From Lunularia cruciata (Eukaryota > Streptophyta > Marchantiopsida > Lunulariales > Lunulariaceae): a stretch of DNA of 64,000 bases. The notes beneath the pieces were generated by a model, which saw only the letters and a list, made by a program, of their open reading frames with translations, did no database searches and was not told the DNA's origin. Positions within the stretch are counted from its first letter, which is position 1. Every line of letters starts with the position of its first letter. This document shows, piece after piece, positions 43,331 through 55,500 of this stretch. Made by a program: the position numbers and the translations under genes. The stretch is taken from contig OX419756.1 of NCBI GenBank assembly GCA_948567375.1, positions 28,684,552-28,748,551 on the forward strand. The letters are read 5' to 3'.

Positions 43331-43611
43331 TTGTTCTTACCATTTATACTATTAGTATGTCAACGTTGGCTTGTCATATTCTCCTTAAGAGCACTATGAG
43401 TGTTGTCCACCTCTTGGAACTTACTACAAAGTTGGTCTTCACTTCCTTCTTGAACTGATAAAACTTAAGGTGGAGTGCCTTCCAATCTCCTTCAAACCTC
43501 TTGGTCTTGGATGCTTGATGATCTTGTTTGTTCTCAATAGTGGCACTTCTCCTCTTCAACTCCTAGTTATCTTGCAATAAGGCACTTACATTCAAAGCCT
43601 CTACCTTGTAT

Positions 43612-44300
43612 TGTAAGCAGGCTTGTCTCTCACTCAAGATGAACCTCTAATGGCTACTATGGTAGCGCACCATGGACTAAGAAGGCAAAGAACCCCAACT
43701 TGTTCATACTCCTCCAAGGCTAACACTCCAAGACTCAAACATTGCTTACTAGAGAACTCAATAAGAGAGATAGTTGCAAATGAAAGGATGATGAGTACAT
43801 TCTCACACCTATTTTATATACTTGTGAAATAGTTATGCACCAAAGTTACTAATTACTAGAGTTACTCAAGTTACTAGGATAAAAGTCAAGTAAAGTCAAA
43901 AAGTATAAAGGAATATCCATCCACATGGGCATATTCTACTAAGCATGTGATCTTATCTTGACCCAACCACTAAGTCAAGGAATCCTTCAGATGGACTATC
44001 CTTGGACTATAGAAGAATCCAAAACAAAAAGGCTTGCGGGCCCAAGAGTTCTCAACTCTTTCCTCAAAGCCAAACACCTAGGAATAATACCAAGTCAATA
44101 CACTAGAACCCAAAATAGTGGTGCTCATCATTTCCACTTCCTCTAAAGTAAGGTCCCCTCTATCTTAGCTATGACTAAATTTAGCTAATCATGACTAATG
44201 TAGAACCATCTTTTATCTATTTATAAATAATATCTCTCAAGTATTTTTAATACCAATCTAAATATCATAATACCACACACATGCACAAATGGGTGTTACA
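43612..44300 (-). mobile_element. L-family solo LTR
   Basis: The minus strand begins TGTAACACCCATTTGTGCAT at 44300 and ends ...CCTGCTTACA at 43612, 689 bp. Neither side has PBS or PPT sequence; the C-type copy 5 coding region continues on both sides, so it is a solo LTR. A clean 5 bp direct duplication is not visible (TGTAT on one side, ATACA on the other). Confidence 0.8.
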
Positions 44301-44818
44301 ATACAAACCTTTGGCCTTTGCCACCTAGTCCTTCACCAAATTCTCTTTGGACTTCCAAGTGTAGCTGTGCTTGTGCATGGCCTTGATCAATGTGATGTAG
44401 TCCAATACATCATGGCACTTGGCTTGGTACTATGGTAGTAACATCTCCATTGATTGCAGTGCAAGGCCCATTGATTGAGTGATGAAATTCAAGCCATCCT
44501 ACTTCTACACAAACTTGGGTTTTGTAGGTGCCTCTTGCACTTTGATCTACATTTTAGGTGCATCCTCAAGAAGATCCATCTAAATTTCAATCTACTCTTC
44601 TTCTTAGGTATTGTTGGTAATTTGGTCCTCTTCCTCAATATGATCATTGGCCTCTTCTTCTTCTCTCAACCAAAGTTCTTGGTCCTTCAAGCACTCAACC
44701 TGATCTTCTTCTTGCATGTCTAGACTTAAAGATATCTATTGAGGCACTACCACTTCTTCCACCATGGATTCTTCTTCATTTATAAGACCCTCATCCATGC
44801 TTTGGTCCTTCACTTGGG

Positions 44819-45411
44819 TGTAATACCAATAGGTAGACATATTAACCAAAAGTAGAAAATAGCTTGGTAATATCTAAAAGGATGTTATATATGATGGAGT
44901 CAGTAGATCAGATAGAGGTGTCACCAAAAGAGTACTTCCAGTAACAGGGCAGGAGCCAAAAACATCATGGAAACTTTATAGCCAATTTTGGAAGCCTAAA
45001 CAAATGAATTAGGCCTAAAAAATGGTATGAGTCCTCCCCTCTAAGAAAAAATAGCTTGCCTTATTTTCCCTCACTCATCCTCCCAACTATTTGTCTCATT
45101 GAGAGCTTTCTAATGGTACCTCACCCATTCAATTCTAAGCTTCCTACATGAAGGTTCCCTTTAATTGGACCAACTTGATACGATAAGGACCAACATGGCA
45201 CCAATCTATGCAAATAATCTAACAGTAGAGCTTGTTGATGTTGCCAATCCATGTATTTGACCCAAGGGTGGAGCTTCATTTGAAGGGATCATCTTTGCTA
45301 TATAATAAATACAAGGTTCTCCTTTGGGGCATTGGAGTATTGAGTGTGAATATTTGTGTTTTCTCTCTTGTGTTTCTCTTGGGGGGTTCTCCTTTATTTG
45401 AGTATTACATT
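44819..45411 (+). mobile_element. M-family solo LTR with TTGGG target duplication
   Basis: Starts TGTAATACCAATAGGTAGAC, ends ...GAGTATTACA, 593 bp. It is flanked by TTGGG at 44814-44818 and 45412-45416, a perfect 5 bp target-site duplication. No internal element sequence adjoins it, so recombination between two LTRs has removed the body. Confidence 0.88.
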
Positions 45412-46240
45412 GGGGAGCAGACTTAGCATCCTCACAAGTTTCTTTCTCCTTCTTTGTTGTCTCTTGAGGCGGAGGTTGATCTGTGTAGAGTGAAGGATCC
45501 TTGCTCCTCCTCTTCCTCATCTTCATCAACCTCAATGTCCTTGGCTTCATCTTCCAAAGGACACTTCAACAATTTGGGTACTTGCCTTTGACTTCTTGGT
45601 TAGACAAAATAGTTTCTTCTTCAAGGTGGTGTTCTTCCTCTTTGGAGCCTTGAGCAAGGCTAACTCTTCATTTATAAGCACAAATTAGCCTGTCTCTCCA
45701 AATTTTACCTCCACTAGCCAATACTTGGTGATCTACATAGGTCCTTTAGGTTTCACTTTGAAATAACCTATAGGATGAAAATGGGTAGGGAATCCTTTCC
45801 TCTCTTCTTTGGTGAGAAGGTTTTTCCTCATGTAGTAGTGCACTGCAAAAGGAGCAATGTAAGTAGCAATGCACCACAAAAGGAGCAAAATCTCTATGTA
45901 GGAGCTTGCACTACTTTTCAAACATTTTGGCCAATCTATAGGCTCTCTTGCATACATATAATCAAAGAGCACCGCTAACAATTGGTTAAGTAGGTGGTTT
46001 TTTTCTATTTGAAAAGTTTCATAATTGCTTCTACATTGGCTCATTGGGCAAAGTTCTTATAACCAGCTACACTCCATCCATTTTTCTTGGAGGGCTCACT
46101 ATTAAAGTAGCTCTTGACTTCAAGGGTTATGGTAAATCTTATGTCTATGATCATTGCCCTTGCAACTCAAGCATTCGGGCTAAGTACCATTTGCCAAGGG
46201 TCCTTTGTCCAATTCAATGGATTGCCTTACATTCCTCCTA

Positions 46241-46895
46241 AAGTTCTCTCTCTCTTGCCTCTAATCTCATGGATCATATGAAAGTTTGATAACTCCCAAT
46301 TCTAGAGTAGGAATCTTAAGTTCATACTTCTAATTACATCTATCTTGCAATATATTGCCCATTTGTTCACAACATGGGATCTAAGGGTGGCCTCAAGAGC
46401 CTTCTTGTAATACTTGGAAGTGACCACTATGGTTTTTGTACACAAAGAAATGCTACAATTTACCAATGTACTATGTTGAGTGCCTAACTCTATGGCGTGG
46501 TCTTTGGACCATACCAAGTGCTACTCTCAAAAACAACTTTGAGTACTCACTACTTCTCAAAAATGGATAGGACACTACTCATTCAGCTAAGCAGATAGAT
46601 TGAGTTGCAAAAAGTGCCCTTGCAAGCAAGGCACTTCAATTTATTCACCTAAATCTTGGTCATTCCTTGTCACTTTGGTGGTTATAGAGTAGGTAGGCAT
46701 TTGCCATTATGAAAGCAAAGGCTTTTTCATGTTTTCCTTGGGCAAATTCACTCTACTACATGACAAAAATCCATTTGCCAACCACTTTCTCTTGTGCCAC
46801 ACTTGCCTATTGAGTGCCACTAGTTATCTTGTAGGTAATGGCCCTTGGTGGCAAGTTCAAATTATGGTGGCACTTGGCACTCAAGCCTATACGCT
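46241..46895. other. Flank between C-type copy 5 and C copy 3
   Basis: Probably the decayed N-terminal part of C-type copy 5 on the minus strand; a minus-strand open frame at 46517-46302 has no motif. Nothing else is recognised. Confidence 0.35.
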
Positions 46896-49800
46896 TGTGG
46901 TCCCCACACTTTTTTGTTTGTTTCGAAATAGAGAAGAAGAAGTATATAGAGAAGTCGGATTGTGCTTCTATGGCCAAAGAAGGCAAAGAAAAGCATCTTT
47001 GGGATGAAACCCGGGGTAACATGGCTTTGGGTCATAAGGTGAAGTACTCGGACTTGCCCTGTCAGCATATAACCCAAAGTAAGGAGTCTTTGTATCAGAG
47101 GGAGCTCAACCCAAGGCAAAGACAATGTAACAACCTTTCTTTGGGGTGAGAAATTCAAGAAGGGACCGTTCAAAACCGGTGGTCATACGCATGAAGTACA
47201 ATTGACAGTGACAGGCGCATGCAAGAGGTGTGATTTCTCGGTAGAAACTCAAATTGAATAGAGACAAAGAAGGCACAACTTTATAAAAATCCGGCTAACA
47301 ACGAAGCAATGTCGAGCAATTTTCCTTTGCCGTTGACGAGTCGTCCTATAGGAGATTGTGGGAAGGGAAGTAGAGTTGAAGATGCGCTAGTGTGTAGAGG
47401 AGAATTCAAGAGAGTTAAACCAAGAGATAGTGAGGAAGCAAGAAAGATGGGAGGAAGAAAGAAGAACTCCAAATTTGTAGTGAGGAATCATGCAATTCGG
47501 AGGTTAGATGTGATCACAAGAATCAAAGTCTTGAGCCGACTTTGGATCACCTTCTTGGCATGGAACTAGAACGTAAGTTTTCTAGGTTTCATGACCAAGA
47601 TAATTGAGAGTAAGTGTCTCGATGGCCCTGAGGAAGAGGGGAAGAGAGGAAATCCGGCTCGCTGGACAGAGTCAAATTGGAGATTAGTGTTTGGAAGAGA
47701 GGCAGGCATGGAGCAAGGTGCCACGTTCTTGGGGAAGGGAGAGGTAGCCAAAGAAACCCAAGAAGTGAGGGATGCCTTCTCTTCAAAGAGAACAAAGAAT
47801 GGGTATAAGGTTGAGAGTTACAAAGATCTAGTGAAGAGAGGGATTGTGAGTGCTCTCATGGCAATCTTGAAGCCGGAGAGGACGACTTATGTGATGAAAC
47901 ACCAAGCGGTGTTCTTCCATAAGATGTTTGCAAGAGAACCTATCAACTGGGCGAGGTGCTTCCATGGGAGGACAAGACAAATGGTGTGGAATTTGTGGGA
48001 TAGTCGCCCACACACTACATCGTGCCATTTGCAGCACATTTCTACCTTGGGTTGAATTTGCTCAATGCGGCGGAGCGCAACAGAATGGTGTCTTACTTTC
48101 ATCCCGACTTGAGAAGAGAAGTTGACACAGAGGAGCAACAATATATTCTTCAAATCTGAAACATTGATGAGAACTACGTGCAGACGGGCAAGAGTGCAGA
48201 GGTAGAAGTAAGTACTTTGAAGAGGAGTCAACAAGGAGAAGGTGAAGACGTAGAGAAGACAAGACCTCGGAAGACCAGGAGAGGAAACCTGAGGAAAGGC
48301 ATAGTGGTGATTGTGTCATTAGAGGAAGACTCAAAAGGCAAAGCCAAGTGCAAGTCCGAAGAGTCGGAACACAAGGAGGAACCGGAGCTCACGTTACAAA
48401 GTGGGAATACAAGTAGCAATAGTGATGAAGGTGGGGAGATGACTTCGGTACCTACTGCCAAAGAAGAAGAAGTTTGGGTGGGGCTCAAGGAAGAAAATAA
48501 TGTGAAGTTAGAAGACGAGGTACCCAAGCCAAAGGAGAAGAAGATTACAATCCAGAGGGGAGTTTGGTCAAGACACAAAGTGAAGTGTGAAGTGGGTCCA
48601 AGCAAGGCAAGGGAAGAGGAGAATGCTAGCTCAAGAAGTGAAGCATCTATTCCAATACAACGACTATAGAGAAGAAGGTGAGTATCGGGTGAAGAAGAGG
48701 TAAAGAAGGAGATCACTCGCAGGTGGAAGTAGGTGCGAGTGATGGAGTGGAGTACCTGCAAGACATTGTGTGCACATTGTTAGTGAACTTAGAGCACAAG
48801 AAGAAGGAGATGCAGCCGACATGTCTGGAGGTGAAGATTGTGTTGCTAGTTTTGGCGAGATTAGAAGAAGAGAACTCAGAGTTGAAGAAGCGTTTAATCC
48901 AAGGCGAGGAGGAAAGGGAAGGACTGCAAGGGGATGCAGTAGTGCAATGTCAAGTTATTGAGAACTTGAAGAGATAAGTGAGGTATCGAGAAGAACTTGT
49001 GAAGAAGAGTGACATAGCAAGGAAGAGACAAGTAGCAGAGTAGGAAATCTTGAAGCAGTAGTTTGTTGATTCAAGACTAGAAATTATCCATGCAATGGCA
49101 AGGGTAGCAGAGAAGGAACAAGAGCTCGATAGAGTGATGGAGAGTGTAGAAGAGAAGAAGCAACTGTGGCAGCGGGAGTTGATAGTGAGATATAGGGAGG
49201 AAGAGCAATTACAAGAGTTGCTTCGTAATCAGGAGGAGAAGATTGTGCAAAAGGAGAAGGAGAAGGAAACTATAAAAGCCGAGCTTGAGGCGGAATTGGC
49301 AATGTAGATGGAAGATTGGCTTGCAGATCGGGAGAGTGAAAGGAAGATGTGATTGGAGCCATTGAAGGAGATTGTAATCAAGATGAATGCGATGCTGAGT
49401 ACAGATGCCAATGTTCATATTGAAGAGAGGAGGCTGGATGAGTTGAAATTGTTGGTGCAGGAGACGAGGAGGAGACATGCAAAGGATAAAGACTTGAATG
49501 CTTTGTTAATTAGTCTCAGAACTTGGGTAGATAGGAAGATATTGGAAGTCAAAGACAATATCACGATTAGATTGGATCTAGTGAAGATAGAGATAGATAA
49601 ACTTCGGAAAGATGTTAGAGTCAAACCCAAAGTAGATGAAGTGGGAGTGCAGATGTCTTTGGAGTTACCATTAGAGACAATAGAGAAGAGTGGGTCAAAG
49701 ATAAGGAGTTAGATAGATTACCCACAAGTGAAATGTTAGATGAGGAAAAAGAATTGTCAGATCTGGTAGAAGAGGGTAGGAATTATGAAACCCAAGGATA

Positions 49801-50667
49801 GAGTAGTAGGAAGTACAGTTACTTTGGGTTTGGGTTTGAAAGCCGAGGAAGAAGTAGACATCGGATTGGATTAGTAACCAATTTGAGATTTGAATAGGCA
49901 GATATGAAGAGGTGCATTATCATTTTGGATCTATTGGTTTGTAGGGTCATTAGGAAGAGGTGCATTAAGAAGATAACTATCGATTGTTTCACTATTTAAG
50001 AGTGGCATTCACAGTCAAATGTTGTTCAGTGCTCATAATTCTGAGAATAGATAAAGCGAAGTGTTGTGAAGCAGTGCTTGTTGCTTAAGCTTGATTCCGA
50101 GTATCAACTTTGTGTCTATGTTTGTGAGTGTGTGGAGAAATTCAAAGTGCAAGTCAGTGTGTTTGTTGGATGTTGGATTCCGTAGCCTTGATCTTCATTC
50201 TATGTGTTTGATCTTGAGTGAAGTTCAATCAAAGCAATGCCTTGACAGATCTGAGAGGAATTGTAGTGTTGGTAGTATTCTGCATTTGCAAGTGCAGCGC
50301 AATGTTGATGTGAAGCAATTTTGATCAAGGAAGTTGTGCCTTTAGTGGAGGGGTGGAACACAATTCTGAGACAAAGTCATTTTATAGTGAAGTGCCATTT
50401 TTGGGAGAGCTTGAATCATCACAATCAAGATTGTTTGGAAAGAGTTGAAGGTGTTGTGATTAAGAAGTGTTAATTTGTGACAAGACTACGAGTTAGTGCT
50501 TGTTACTCTCTTCTGGGTGTGGTTTCTACTTGAGAGATTAAAGACGCAACCAAGAAGAACTGCAATTGTTACTTTGACATTGTATTTAGACATTTCTGAC
50601 TTGTATCTCTCTGGGAACAAACTTTACTTACCCGATTACCGCAAAAGTGATATTTGCCGGGTTGTCA
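46896..50667 (+). mobile_element. C element, copy 3 (complete, 3772 bp)
   Basis: Starts TGTGGTCCCC and ends GGGTTGTCA, matching copy 2 end to end by eye at about nine bases in ten. It has the same TATA-like CTATTTAAG (near 49990), the same tail and the same coding layout. The flanking 5-mers differ (ACGCT on the left, CAATG on the right), so its target duplication is lost or it arose by recombination. Copies 2 and 3 share no further sequence beyond these ends, which makes the ends real. Confidence 0.75.
47309..49873 (+). pseudogene. C-element protein pseudogene, copy 3
   Basis: Same layout as 31234-33855: GGRKKNSKF basic start, LVKRGIVSALMAILKP, FAREPINWARCFH (about 47909-47965), acidic linker (48300-48540), and coiled coil (48720-49700) ending EEVDIGLD at 49873. 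Some stops differ from copy 2: at the start of the second half this copy reads LLVQETRRRHAKD where copy 2 has a stop, and the reverse holds at other sites. Several stops are TAG in place of CAG, as expected from cytosine methylation decay. Confidence 0.65.
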
Positions 50668-51060
50668 CAATGCCTCATCTAAATGCACTCCAAGTACTAC
50701 ATATCCTACTAGCACTTTGAATGACCCTCTAGTACTCTAAGTGTTGTTCCATCCTCAAGCACTTGGGGTCATTCTACACATCTTTGAGTGCTTCTCCTTT
50801 CCTTTGTGACACAACTTTGCTTGTCATTTTGATATTTGGTCATGTAGCTCATGTGGTCTTTGTACTCATTCTTGTCAGGATTTAGGATTATCTTACATCA
50901 CTCTAAGTGGTGAACATCATACAAGTACTTAGGATTATCCTACCTCACTCTAAGTGCTTTTAGCTTGCTAGGGTCACTCCTTTGAGTACCTCTCTATTTG
51001 AGGCACTTCTCTCAATAATTCTATCATTCTTTGTAGTTCTCTTAGCACTTAAGCCAAAAA
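50668..51060. repeat. Degenerate array of ACTCTAAGTG-type words
   Basis: Words such as CACTCTAAGTG, CAAGTACTTAGGATTATCC and TTTGAGTAC recur at irregular spacing. Similar words fill 37990-38230. It may be an old satellite or the U3 of a lost LTR. Confidence 0.35.
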
Positions 51061-51500
51061 TGATCATCAAAAGCAAATTTTGAAGCACCACAATCTGATC
51101 TTCATGTAACATACAGGGTTTCAACCTTTTTTCCTATGCCAAAATCAGGTTTCCTTGAGTAATCTTCCATTACCCACTTTCAAAGGATGTTTGTTATCCT
51201 TTTTCATCCAATTGACCTATGGAAATCAAATTCCACTTCTATCTAGGGACATATCTAACATCTATCCATATCAACATTGACTCTTGAGAGATCTTTAAAT
51301 TCACATTCCCTTTTCTTTGATAAACAAGGATTTATGGTCCTTGGGTGAACTTTTCCAAGGTTTCTTGCAAAAAAGTTGTGCATCATCTCTTTACATGGGC
51401 TAGAGTGAAAAGATGCACCAAAACCTATCACCCAAGATTCTAAAGGACACTTGACATAGCAAACAAGTGCATCCTCTTATTCTATTATTATTTTCACTAA
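51061..51500 (-). pseudogene. Ty1/copia protease pseudogene
   Basis: The minus strand reads, with stops, a CPLESWVIGFGASFHSSPCK block near 51450-51395. This is the copia protease core W-x-I-D-S-G-A-S-x-H with D and S changed to G and F. Segments NLKISQESM, RYVP and NLISIGQLDEKG follow. Order and wording match copia Gag-Pol. The remainder (integrase, RT) is absent. Confidence 0.75.
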
Positions 51501-52300
51501 TTTTCCCTCCTTCTTAGGACTTCATGCTGATTCTTGACGTGACAAGGCTTATTGCAATTCTAGCACACAATTTCTTTGCGCACTTCCTTGCTACCTATTG
51601 ACCCACTTCTCTTCTTTGATTTTGATCTACCATTCTCTAACTCTGACCTTGTTGGGGTCTTTTGCCTCTACTCTTAGCAAATAACACCCCTCTTGATGAT
51701 TTTGAAGAATTTCATTTATGAATGTTTTCATTGAGAATCAATTCTTGTATGCTCTCAAACTTGAGATCACTTGTTCTTGAGGAACTACTCACTGTTGTGA
51801 TTTTTGCTCCCCAATTGTTAGATAATGATGATAATAGCAGCAATGCTTGAACTTCATCATCAAAGTTGATCTTCATAGATTCTAATCTTGAAATGATTGA
51901 GTTGAAATCATTCATGGGATCTTCAATTGATGGCCATTCTTTCATCCTTCTATTCACCAACTAGCAGATTAATAATAACTTGTTTGAGGCTAAAGGTTTC
52001 CAATACAACTTTGAAGATGCCTAAATCAACTTGTGAGTGGTCTTTTCATGGAAAATTTTTATATGCAACATTTCTTGCCAAATTCAAATTTGACCACACC
52101 AATGCTTGTTGATCTAGAAGCTCCCACTCAAGTTCTTCCATCTTTTCTAGCTTCTTTGCCTCAAGAGGTAGGTGTAGTTTCTTTTGATATAGATAGCCTT
52201 CAATTTTCATCTTCCAAATTCCAAAATCCTGGCTATTGAACTTGTCAATTTTAATTTTTCAATCTTTTACCATCATTTAGCTCTCTGTCTCCAAAGACCA
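51501..52300 (-). pseudogene. Ty1/copia gag pseudogene
   Basis: Starts just after the PBS on the minus strand: KFNSQDFGIWKMKIEGYL near 52240-52185, then LDQQALVWSNLNLA. The open frame 51960-51712 has DFNSIISRLESMKINFDDE and LLLLSSLSNNW, the UBN2-type gag domain of plant copia elements. A decayed zinc knuckle (NCNKPCHVKNQ) lies near 51570-51540. One frame interruption lies between the first and second parts. Confidence 0.8.
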
Positions 52301-52302
52301 AT

Positions 52303-52314
52303 GCTTTGATACAA
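52303..52314 (-). other. Primer-binding site of copia element
   Basis: The minus strand reads TTGTATCAAAGC then ATTGG, a two-base variant of the initiator-Met PBS TGGTATCAGAGC. It is followed by the gag start and preceded by the LTR end ...GCTTCCAACA at 52317. Confidence 0.7.
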
Positions 52315-52316
52315 GT

Positions 52317-52920
52317 TGTTGGAAGCAAAAAATTCAAATTGGAATTGAGAGAGCAATGGGAATACAGATTTGGCTATTTTATGGAGAAAAAAATCATAAA
52401 TCTGTCTTGTCAAGAATAATATGCATAAGAAATTACACCAATTTTACATGGTTTGGCCAATGTCTACCAACATCCACTACTTAAATTTTGTTTAATCAAG
52501 AATTGTCAAATTTTGCTTAATAAAAAATTATGAGAGTCACAAATTGGTTATCAACATTTCAAATATGTACACATTTGTAGTAAGAGTCTCTTACTTCATT
52601 CTTGAATCTATGGTCTTGATTAATTCCCATATCTGTCATAGATTGGTTGATACCAATTGATACACATCACCTCACTTAGTTCTACAAGTGGGATCTATCC
52701 TTGCAACTTCTTGTAGGAGCCATTTTCATAGGTCTCACAATTCCATAGCCTTTTTGCAAGTCCCGTAACCATGCACATAGGAGCCATCCCCGTAGGTCCT
52801 ACAACCATCTCGTAGGTCCCATGCCCATAGGTCCCACAACCATACCCAAAATCCTACAGACCCATAGCTACCACATGACACATTTGTCACAAACTTTAGG
52901 TTGATGTAACTTCTTTCCTA
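52317..52920 (-). mobile_element. 5' LTR of copia element (far end approximate)
   Basis: On the minus strand the LTR ends ...CTTCCAACA at 52317 beside the PBS. The segment TGTTGGTAGACATTGGCCAA then CATGTAAAATTGGTG (52470-52425) resembles the conserved R-U5 hairpin of plant copia LTRs. The start of the LTR is uncertain; the part at 52740-52860 has several short CATAGGTCC / GTAGGTCC repeats. Confidence 0.5.
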
Positions 52921-53114
52921 GAGCTTTGTTTTCTATAATCTTAGTGTTTATGAAAAGTGTCATGACATTTGTAGTGCCAAAGCTAGGTTGGTTGGACACT
53001 AGAGTGGTAATGCTAGTAGTCATATGTATTTTAGTAGTTACTCATGGGCTACTTGCATTGTTTGTACAGTCAAATATGCCATCAATGGCACCATTAGGGC
53101 TAGAGATCTAGGTC
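52921..53114 (+). repeat. LTR-like fragment related to 39400-39520
   Basis: Segments such as GACACTAGAGT and TAGTTACTCATGGGCTACTT have counterparts on the opposite strand at 39380-39520. The fragment is cut at 53115 by the L element. Confidence 0.4.
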
Positions 53115-53807
53115 TATAATACCCATTTGTGCATGTTTGTAATATTGTGATATTTAGTTTGGTATTACTAGTACTTGAAAAATATTATTGATATAAAGGA
53201 TGGTTCTATATTAGTCATGATTAGCTAAAGTTGGTCATAGCTAAGATAGAGTGGACCTTACTTTAGAGGAAGTGGAAAAGATGAGCACCACTATTTTAGG
53301 TTCTAGTGTGTTGACTTGGTATTATTCCTAGGTGTTTGGCTTTGAGGAAAGAGTTGAGAACTCTTGGGCCCACAAGCCTTTTTGTTTTGGATTCTTCTAC
53401 AGTCCAAGGATAGCCCATGTAAGTGAATCCTTGACTTAGTGGTTGGGTCAAGATAAGATCAAATGCTTAGTGGAATATGCCCATGTGAATGGATATTCTT
53501 TTATACTTTTTGACTTTATTGGAATTTTATCTTGGTAACTTGAGTTACTCAAGTAATTAATAACTTTGGTGCATAACTCTAGTAACTATTTCACAAGTAT
53601 ATAAACTAGGGGTGAGGAGGTACTCATCATCCTTTCATTTGCAATTATCTCTCTTATTGAGTTCTCTAGTGAACAATGTCTTGAGTCTTGGAGTGTTAGC
53701 CTTGGAGGAGTATGATGGAGGTGTGGTTCTTTGCCTTTTAAGTCTATGGTGCGCTACCATAATAACCATCAAAGGTTCATTTTGAGTGAGAGACAGGTTG
53801 GCTCACA
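53115..53807 (+). mobile_element. 5' LTR of full-length L element
   Basis: Begins TATAATACCCATTTGTGCAT (consensus TGTAACACCC) and ends ...GGTTGGCTCACA, 693 bp; TATATAAAC at 53598-53606. By eye it differs from its own 3' LTR (59167-59847) at many scattered positions, so the insertion is old. Confidence 0.85.
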
Positions 53808-53810
53808 TTT

Positions 53811-53830
53811 TTGGTTCCATTTTAGGGACC
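53811..53830 (+). other. Primer-binding site of full-length L element
   Basis: TTGGTTCCATTTTAGGGACC, a decayed form of the PBS at 63152-63171, three bases after the LTR end. Confidence 0.6.
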
Positions 53831-55060
53831 TCTCTAAAAGGAATGATAATGTTTTGCTTACACTTTTATATTAGACAGAAGGAGGCTATGAGAGCTCACT
53901 TAGAGAGAACTTTAGGGGAGGAGAGCGTTGAACTCATGTTAGAGAACTTGGACCCATTGTTCATTACGAACTTGGACCCTGTAGTTCATTATGATATTTT
54001 TGAGGTGATTTTGTACATCTTGTACACTTGAGAGGATTTGGAGAGATTGTGTGAGGTGGATTGCAGATTTTGGGGATTAAGGTGATTTTGGGCAAAATCT
54101 CAAGTTTGAGATGTGGACTTGAAGTTTCTACAACATGATAGTTTGGGTTATCTTTCAGTTAGCACACTTGAAATTATTGTTAGAGCTATTGTCCGCATTG
54201 GGCCAAAATTTTTGAAAGTTGATAGGGTAAACTGCTCCAGCAACTACATGCTCTCTAGAAAATTGTATAGAGTCTACCATTTCTTCAAAGGGTTGCAACA
54301 CAAGTAGTAGTTGCTCCAGTTCTTGCACCTCCACCAAAGGATCCACTTCAAACCATCATAGAATAACTTGTAGATCTCAAGATCAATGTGGTGAAACTAT
54401 AGGAGAAGAGAGAGGTGGATCAGAATGTAGGGAGAGGGCCTAGGAGTTATGGAAACTATCCATATAGAGGAGGCCAACAAGCCAACAATTTCAATGATAG
54501 AAATTGTTTTGGTTGTGGAAGAAGGGGTAATGAAGGAGCCAATAGAGGGAAAGAAGAAGGTAGTGAAACCCAAGTGGCTCCTAATCCAAAAAAATGGTAA
54601 GGAGATAACATCTATAGATGTGGTTGAGAGCAAGTATGAGAAGAGAGAGTGATCAACCTCCAAGAGTCTTAATTTGGAGCTTTTGGCATAAGAGAGGAAG
54701 AGAGCTCGTTTTGCAAAGGATGTTCACTCTTCTCAAGGATTACTCCAAGCAAGGATACTCCTATGTCTACTAGGAGCACTCGCACCTCAACATTATCAAC
54801 AACAAAGACTCCAAGGAAGAAATTGGGGATGGAGGATTTCTTGATTTAAAAGCAAAAATGGAACTACAATGTGCTGGAGGATGTTGGTAGTCAGAAAGCT
54901 ACTATCACAATGGGTCAACTGATTGCTTTGAACCCTACCTTGAGAAAGGAGCTTCAAGGTGGTTTGAGTTGTACAAGGAGAAAGAGGAAGAAGAAGACAA
55001 AAGCTCCAGTATCAATGGGGGTGGTGGATGCCAAGCCAACATCATGGGAGGCTTGTGAAT
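53831..55060 (+). pseudogene. Gag of full-length L element
   Basis: Much shorter than in the left arm of the inverted pair: the capsid region is largely deleted. 54415-54600 is open with GRGPRSYGNYPYRGGQ, NFNDRNCFGCGRRGN; the second half of the zinc knuckle is missing, as the frame jumps straight to EGANRGKEEG. 54871-55060 keeps LIALNPTLRKELQGGL and a basic RRKRKKKTK cluster. Confidence 0.65.
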
Positions 55061-55500
55061 ATACCTCCAAGATCGATGTGAGCATGAATGGTCACAACAT
55101 CAAGGATGCATTGGTTGATGCAGGATCAACAATGAATGCCATGTTAGAAAGGTTGATGAAGAAGTTAGTATGATACCCTCTAGACCTTCAACATTTGTGG
55201 TGAGCATGGAAAACAAGAAACAAGTTTGACCATTAGGGGTGATGGATAAGGTGGTAGTTTTAGTTATGGGAGTTCCAATCTCATGACTTTCCAAGTCTTG
55301 AAGGATTCAAGCTATGACTTACTTCTTGGGAGGCCATGGTTGAGAGCAGAACGCATAACTAATAGATGACACAAAGGGTACTTGAGGATTGGGTCATCAA
55401 ACCATAGAGTCAAAGTTCCTATGACTAACACCACCAACACTTCATATTCAAATACACCATTTTCTGATTATTGAAAATCAGATTTTGAAGAAGGAGCTTC
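55061..55500 (+). pseudogene. Protease of full-length L element
   Basis: HNIKDALVDAGSTMNAML near 55100-55150 is the retropepsin core; DTG reads DAG. LGRPWLRA-like and LRIGSSN segments follow in a shifted frame near 55320-55400. Confidence 0.65.

Larger units (their letters stand above)
43374..46240 (-). pseudogene. Diverged C-type coding region, copy 5, interrupted by two solo LTRs
   Basis: From 46240 down the minus strand: the conserved part with FDYMYAREPIDWPKCLK (about 45976-45920) and IAPFAVHYYMRKNLLTKEE (45860-45800); an acidic Glu-rich stretch (44800-44600); then coiled-coil remnants (44480-44301, and 43611-43374 with FEGDWKALHLKFYQFKKEV). An M solo LTR (44819-45411) and an L solo LTR (43612-44300) split it. 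Its 3' end meets the 3' end of copy 4, which points the other way. Confidence 0.6.

Noticed and set aside
46891-50672. Target-site duplication of C copy 3
   Set aside because: Flanking 5-mers are ACGCT and CAATG; no match at 4-6 bp with small shifts of the ends.
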